A program made the position numbers and the translations under genes. The notes beneath the pieces are model-generated. The model was not told the DNA's origin and ran no database searches. It saw only the letters and a program-made list of their open reading frames with translations. Positions 40,296 through 43,599 of a stretch of DNA of 43,599 nucleotides are shown piece by piece; position 1 is the first letter of the stretch, and the number at the start of each line of letters is the position of its first letter. Origin of the DNA: JAILLW01 sp045640525 (GTDB taxonomy: Bacteria; Bacillota; Clostridia; Lachnospirales; Lachnospiraceae); the NCBI GenBank assembly GCA_045640525.1, contig JAZUFE010000044.1, forward strand, positions 1-43,599, given 5' to 3'.

Positions 40296-42269
40296 ATGAA
40301 AGTAACATTGAAGGACGGAAGTAGTAAAGAATATGCATCTTCAATGTCAATCTATGATATCGCTTTGGATATCTCAGAGGGTTTGGCAAGAGTTGCATGC
40401 GCAGGTGAAGTTGACGGAGTTGTTAAGGATCTTCGAACTACCATAACTACAGACTGTACCTTGAATATACTTACAGCTTCAGACCCTGAAGGTCTTAGAG
40501 TGTTAAGACATACATGTTCTCACGTTATGGCGGAAGCAGTTAAGCGAATTCGCCCTGATGCTAAAGTTACAATAGGGCCTGCAATTGACGAGGGTTTCTA
40601 TTATGATTTTGACACGGAACCGTTCAGTCGTGAAGATTTGGATGCCGTAGAAGCGGAAATGAAGAAGATTATCAAGGAAGGCAACAGACTTGAAAGATTT
40701 GAACTTCCCCGTGCCGAAGCAATTAAGTATATGGAAGAGAAGAATGAACCTTTTAAGGTTGAACTCATTAAAGATCTTCCTGAAGATGCGGTTATTTCTT
40801 TCTACTCTCAAGGAGAAGGATTTACGGATTTGTGTGCCGGACCTCATCTTATGAATACCAAGGGAATTAAGGCATTTAAGCTGACATCTTCGTCTATGGC
40901 ATATTGGAGAGGTGATTCATCAAAAGCCCGCCTTCAGAGAATATATGGTTCGGCTTTTGCCAATAAAGAAGATTTGCAGGCATATTTGGAGCACCTTGAA
41001 GATATTAAGATGCGTGACCATAATAAGCTTGGCCGTGAGATGAAGTTGTTTACCACGGTTGATGTTATCGGTCAGGGACTTCCCTTATTTACGCCTAAGG
41101 GAACCAAAATGATAATGAAGCTTCAAAGATGGATGGAAGATCTTGAAGATAAAGAGTGGGGATACGTTCGTACACGTACTCCGTTGATGGCCAAGTCGGA
41201 TCTTTATAAGATATCCGGTCACTGGGATCATTATATGGATGGTATGTTTATCCTTAATCAGGATAATGATGATAAGGAAACAATGGCACTTCGTCCTATG
41301 ACATGCCCGTTCCAGTACTATGTATATATGAATGAACAGCACTCATACAGAGACCTCCCGTACAGAATGGCCGAGACTTCTACGTTGTTCAGAAATGAAG
41401 ATTCCGGCGAGATGCACGGTCTGACCAGAGTACGTCAGTTTACAATTACGGAGGCACACATTATTCTTACTCCCGAACAGGCAGAAGAAGAACTTACAAG
41501 ATGTGTTGATCTTTGTAACTATGTAATGAAGACATTGGGAATTGACGGTGACGTAACTTATAGATTGTCTAAGTGGGATCCGAATAATAAGGACAAATAT
41601 CTGGGTGATGACGAGTACTGGGATTCGACACAGGGCTTCTTGCGTAACGTAATGATCAAGAACAATATTAAGTTCACCGAAGCCGATAATGAGGCGGCAT
41701 TCTACGGACCGAAGATTGATATTCAGGCCAAGAATGTATACGGTAAGGAAGACACGATGGTTACTATTCAGCTTGACTGTGCTTCAGCCGAGAAGTTTGG
41801 AATGTATTACATTGATGAGAACGGAAATAAGGCTCTTCCTTGGATTATTCATAGAACTTCAATGGGATGTTATGAAAGAACCTTGGCATGGCTTATTGAA
41901 AAGTATGCCGGTCTGTTCCCAACATGGTTATGTCCGGAACAGGTTAGAGTGCTTCCTATCTCTGAAAAATATTCAGAGTATGCATATAAATTAGACAAAG
42001 AGTTAAAAGCAAATGGCATTTCATCTTCGGTGGATAATCGTTCACAGAAGATTGGCTTTAAGATTAGAGAAAGCCGTTTAGCCAGAGTACCATATATGCT
42101 CGTTGTCGGCGAAAAGGAAGAAGCAGACGGAACTGTTTCTGTAAGAAGCAGATTCGCTGGAGATGAAGGAATCAAGACACTTGATGATTTTATCAATCAG
42201 ATTTGCAGGGAAATCAGAACAAAAGAAATTAGAAAAATAGAAGTGGTAGAAAAGACAAAAGAAAATTGA
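40296..42269 (+). CDS. thrS: Threonyl-tRNA synthetase
   Basis: 657 residues, complete: TGS domain (1-62), editing domain with 'HTCSHVMAEAVKRIRPDAKVTIGPAIDEGFYYDF' (about 72-105), the catalytic class-II core with 'MTCPFQYYVYM', 'RMAETSTLFRNEDSGEMHGLTRVRQFTITEAHI' (motif 2) and 'IHRTSMGCYERTLAWLIEKYAG' (motif 3), and the anticodon-binding domain. It charges tRNA-Thr. AAAAGGAG precedes ATG. The region upstream is too short for a T-box. Codon use becomes more AT-rich in the last 300 bases. Confidence 0.97.
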   Translation: MKVTLKDGSSKEYASSMSIYDIALDISEGLARVACAGEVDGVVKDLRTTITTDCTLNILTASDPEGLRVLRHTCSHVMAEAVKRIRPDAKVTIGPAIDEGFYYDFDTEPFSREDLDAVEAEMKKIIKEGNRLERFELPRAEAIKYMEEKNEPFKVELIKDLPEDAVISFYSQGEGFTDLCAGPHLMNTKGIKAFKLTSSSMAYWRGDSSKARLQRIYGSAFANKEDLQAYLEHLEDIKMRDHNKLGREMKLFTTVDVIGQGLPLFTPKGTKMIMKLQRWMEDLEDKEWGYVRTRTPLMAKSDLYKISGHWDHYMDGMFILNQDNDDKETMALRPMTCPFQYYVYMNEQHSYRDLPYRMAETSTLFRNEDSGEMHGLTRVRQFTITEAHIILTPEQAEEELTRCVDLCNYVMKTLGIDGDVTYRLSKWDPNNKDKYLGDDEYWDSTQGFLRNVMIKNNIKFTEADNEAAFYGPKIDIQAKNVYGKEDTMVTIQLDCASAEKFGMYYIDENGNKALPWIIHRTSMGCYERTLAWLIEKYAGLFPTWLCPEQVRVLPISEKYSEYAYKLDKELKANGISSSVDNRSQKIGFKIRESRLARVPYMLVVGEKEEADGTVSVRSRFAGDEGIKTLDDFINQICREIRTKEIRKIEVVEKTKEN

Positions 42270-42362
42270 TTCTATTAAACTTCGCGGTAAAAGTAAAAAC
42301 CATTTTTGAATTTCTTTCTTGTTTTAGATTTCAAATTGTTCCAAATTAAAGGAGGAAATAAT

Positions 42363-43556
42363 ATGGAAGAACGTTTAATCGGGACTGTTTCAAGAGGTGT
42401 AAGAGCACCAATTATCAGAGAGGGTGATGATATTGCTAAAATCGTTGTTGACAGTGTACTTGCTGCAACAAAGAGCGAAGGTATCGAGCTTCGCGACAAA
42501 GACGTCGTTGCTGTAACAGAAGCAGTTGTAGCAAGAGCTCAGGGAAACTATGCATCAGTTGATGACATTGCAAACGATGTAAAAGCAAAATTCGGGGATG
42601 CTACAATCGGTGTTATCTTCCCTATCCTTAGTAGAAACAGATTTGCAATCTGCCTTAAAGGTATTGCAAAGGGAGCAAAGAAAATGGTTCTTATGCTTAG
42701 CTACCCATCAGATGAAGTTGGAAATCACTTAATCGACGAAGATGAAATGGATGCAGCTGGCGTAAATCCTTGGACAGATGTACTTGAAGAGGAAAAGTAC
42801 CGCGAATTATTTGGATACAAAAAACATCAGTTTACAGGTGTTGATTATATTGAATATTATAAAGAGCTTATTGAAAGCCAGGATTGTGAAGTAAAAGTTG
42901 TTATGGCAAACGATTGCCGTGCAATCTTAAATTACACAGATACAGTACTTAACTGTGATATTCATTCAAGAAAGAGAACAAAGAGACTTCTTCTTGCAAA
43001 AGGCGCTAAGAAAGTATTAAGCCTTGATGAAATTATGACAGCTTCAGTAAACGGTAGCGGATTTAACGAAAACTACGGTTTACTTGGTTCAAACAAAGCA
43101 ACAGAAGATAAAGTAAAATTATTCCCACGCGATTGCCAGCCAGTAGTAGACAGAATCTCTGCAGAGCTTAGCAAAGCATCAGGAAAACAGATCGAAGCTA
43201 TGATTTACGGCGATGGCGCATTCAAGGATCCAGTAGGAAAGATTTGGGAACTCGCAGACCCAGTTGTATCACCAGCATACACACCAGGACTTGAAGGACA
43301 GCCTAACGAAGTAAAACTTAAATATCTTGCAGATAATGATTTTGCAAATCTTTCAGGTGAAGCACTTAAGCAGGCTATTTCCGAGAGTATCAAGGCTAAG
43401 GGTTCAAACCTTGTAGGTAACATGGCAAGCCAGGGAACAACACCTCGTCAGCTTACAGACCTTATCGGTTCACTTTGCGACCTTACATCAGGTTCCGGTG
43501 ATAAGGGAACTCCTGTGGTTCTTGTTCAGGGTTATTTCGATAACTATACAAACTAA
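42363..43556 (+). CDS. CofE-like F420-0:gamma-glutamyl ligase family protein
   Basis: 397 residues from ATG 42363 (AAAGGAGG upstream; an in-frame ATG at 42306 lacks a site). The N-terminus 'IGTVSRGVRAPIIREGDDIAKIVVDSVLAATKSEGIELRDKDVVAVTEAVVARAQG' matches the F420_ligase (CofE) family. 'IYGDGAFKDPVGKIWELADPVVSPAYTPGLEGQPNEVKLKYLAD' is a metal/GTP-site-like region, and 'NMASQGTTPRQLTDLIGSLCDLTSGSGDKGTPVVLVQGYFDNY' closes the protein. CofE adds glutamates to F420-0 in archaea and actinobacteria; Clostridia do not usually make F420, so the substrate is unknown. Codon use (GCA, ACA, GTA, ATC) differs from its neighbours. Confidence 0.88.
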   Translation: MEERLIGTVSRGVRAPIIREGDDIAKIVVDSVLAATKSEGIELRDKDVVAVTEAVVARAQGNYASVDDIANDVKAKFGDATIGVIFPILSRNRFAICLKGIAKGAKKMVLMLSYPSDEVGNHLIDEDEMDAAGVNPWTDVLEEEKYRELFGYKKHQFTGVDYIEYYKELIESQDCEVKVVMANDCRAILNYTDTVLNCDIHSRKRTKRLLLAKGAKKVLSLDEIMTASVNGSGFNENYGLLGSNKATEDKVKLFPRDCQPVVDRISAELSKASGKQIEAMIYGDGAFKDPVGKIWELADPVVSPAYTPGLEGQPNEVKLKYLADNDFANLSGEALKQAISESIKAKGSNLVGNMASQGTTPRQLTDLIGSLCDLTSGSGDKGTPVVLVQGYFDNYTN

Positions 43557-43576
43557 TACAGATAATATTGGAAAGA

Positions 43577-43599
43577 GGGATTGCCAAAGCGGCAATCCC
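43577..43599 (+). terminator. Hairpin after the CofE-like gene (window edge)
   Basis: GGGATTGCC (43577-43585), AAAGC loop, GGCAATCCC (43591-43599). The U tract would lie beyond the window. Confidence 0.8.

Overview
The window looks like chromosomal DNA from a low-GC Clostridia, most likely a Lachnospiraceae relative. The evidence is the AT-leaning but mixed codon use, the clpC / small 'endosialidase-like' protein / radA gene order, a DUF6142-like protein, a single-chain PurL and intrinsic terminators throughout. The family-level assignment is from recalled gene families, not a search. No rRNA, CRISPR array, prophage or complete insertion sequence is visible. The one structural RNA gene I can support is a tRNA-Trp.

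Region 1 (1-4.5 kb) begins with the end of an unrecognised gene and a coupled 59-residue ORF. It then has an AT-rich SanA/YdcF-type protein and a small membrane protein. Next is a MerR-type regulator with a GyrI-like effector domain behind a 19-bp-spacer promoter, and a MarR regulator whose perfect palindromic operator lies between its own -35 and -10, upstream of a MATE efflux pump.

Region 2 (4.5-13.2 kb) opens with a textbook yybP-ykoY (manganese) riboswitch and terminator ahead of mntP. It continues with a GH5 endoglucanase-like lipoprotein whose signal peptide appears to have been re-written by a small palindromic element, a cytoplasmic GH29 fucosidase, a CmpB-type membrane protein, a CapA-type phosphoesterase, an SCP2-like protein, dtd, and an unusual protein joining an NRPS-condensation-like region to a cyclic-nucleotide-binding domain. 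A HAD phosphatase lies on the opposite strand.

Region 3 (13.2-27.2 kb) holds a tightly overlapping zinc-ribbon membrane protein / ABC ATPase / two-permease cassette. It is followed by apt-pyrE, two small membrane proteins, an M29-like aminopeptidase, the purine cluster purE-purM-purN-purD, a zinc-ribbon/HTH protein and a membrane SH3 protein.

Region 4 (27.2-43.6 kb) holds clpC, a small conserved protein, radA, an LCP-family cell-wall protein with a terminator shared with a convergent tRNA-Trp, tcdA, a DMT transporter, a small DUF protein, a TetR regulator, purL, a small membrane protein (minus strand), a SEC-C protein, thrS and a CofE-like ligase with clearly different codon use.

Much of the window is ordinary housekeeping. 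The parts most worth a second look are the condensation/cNMP fusion, the palindromic insertion in the GH5 signal peptide, the zinc-ribbon/ABC cassette and the CofE homologue without any F420 context. I do not see a clearly new defence or mobile system.
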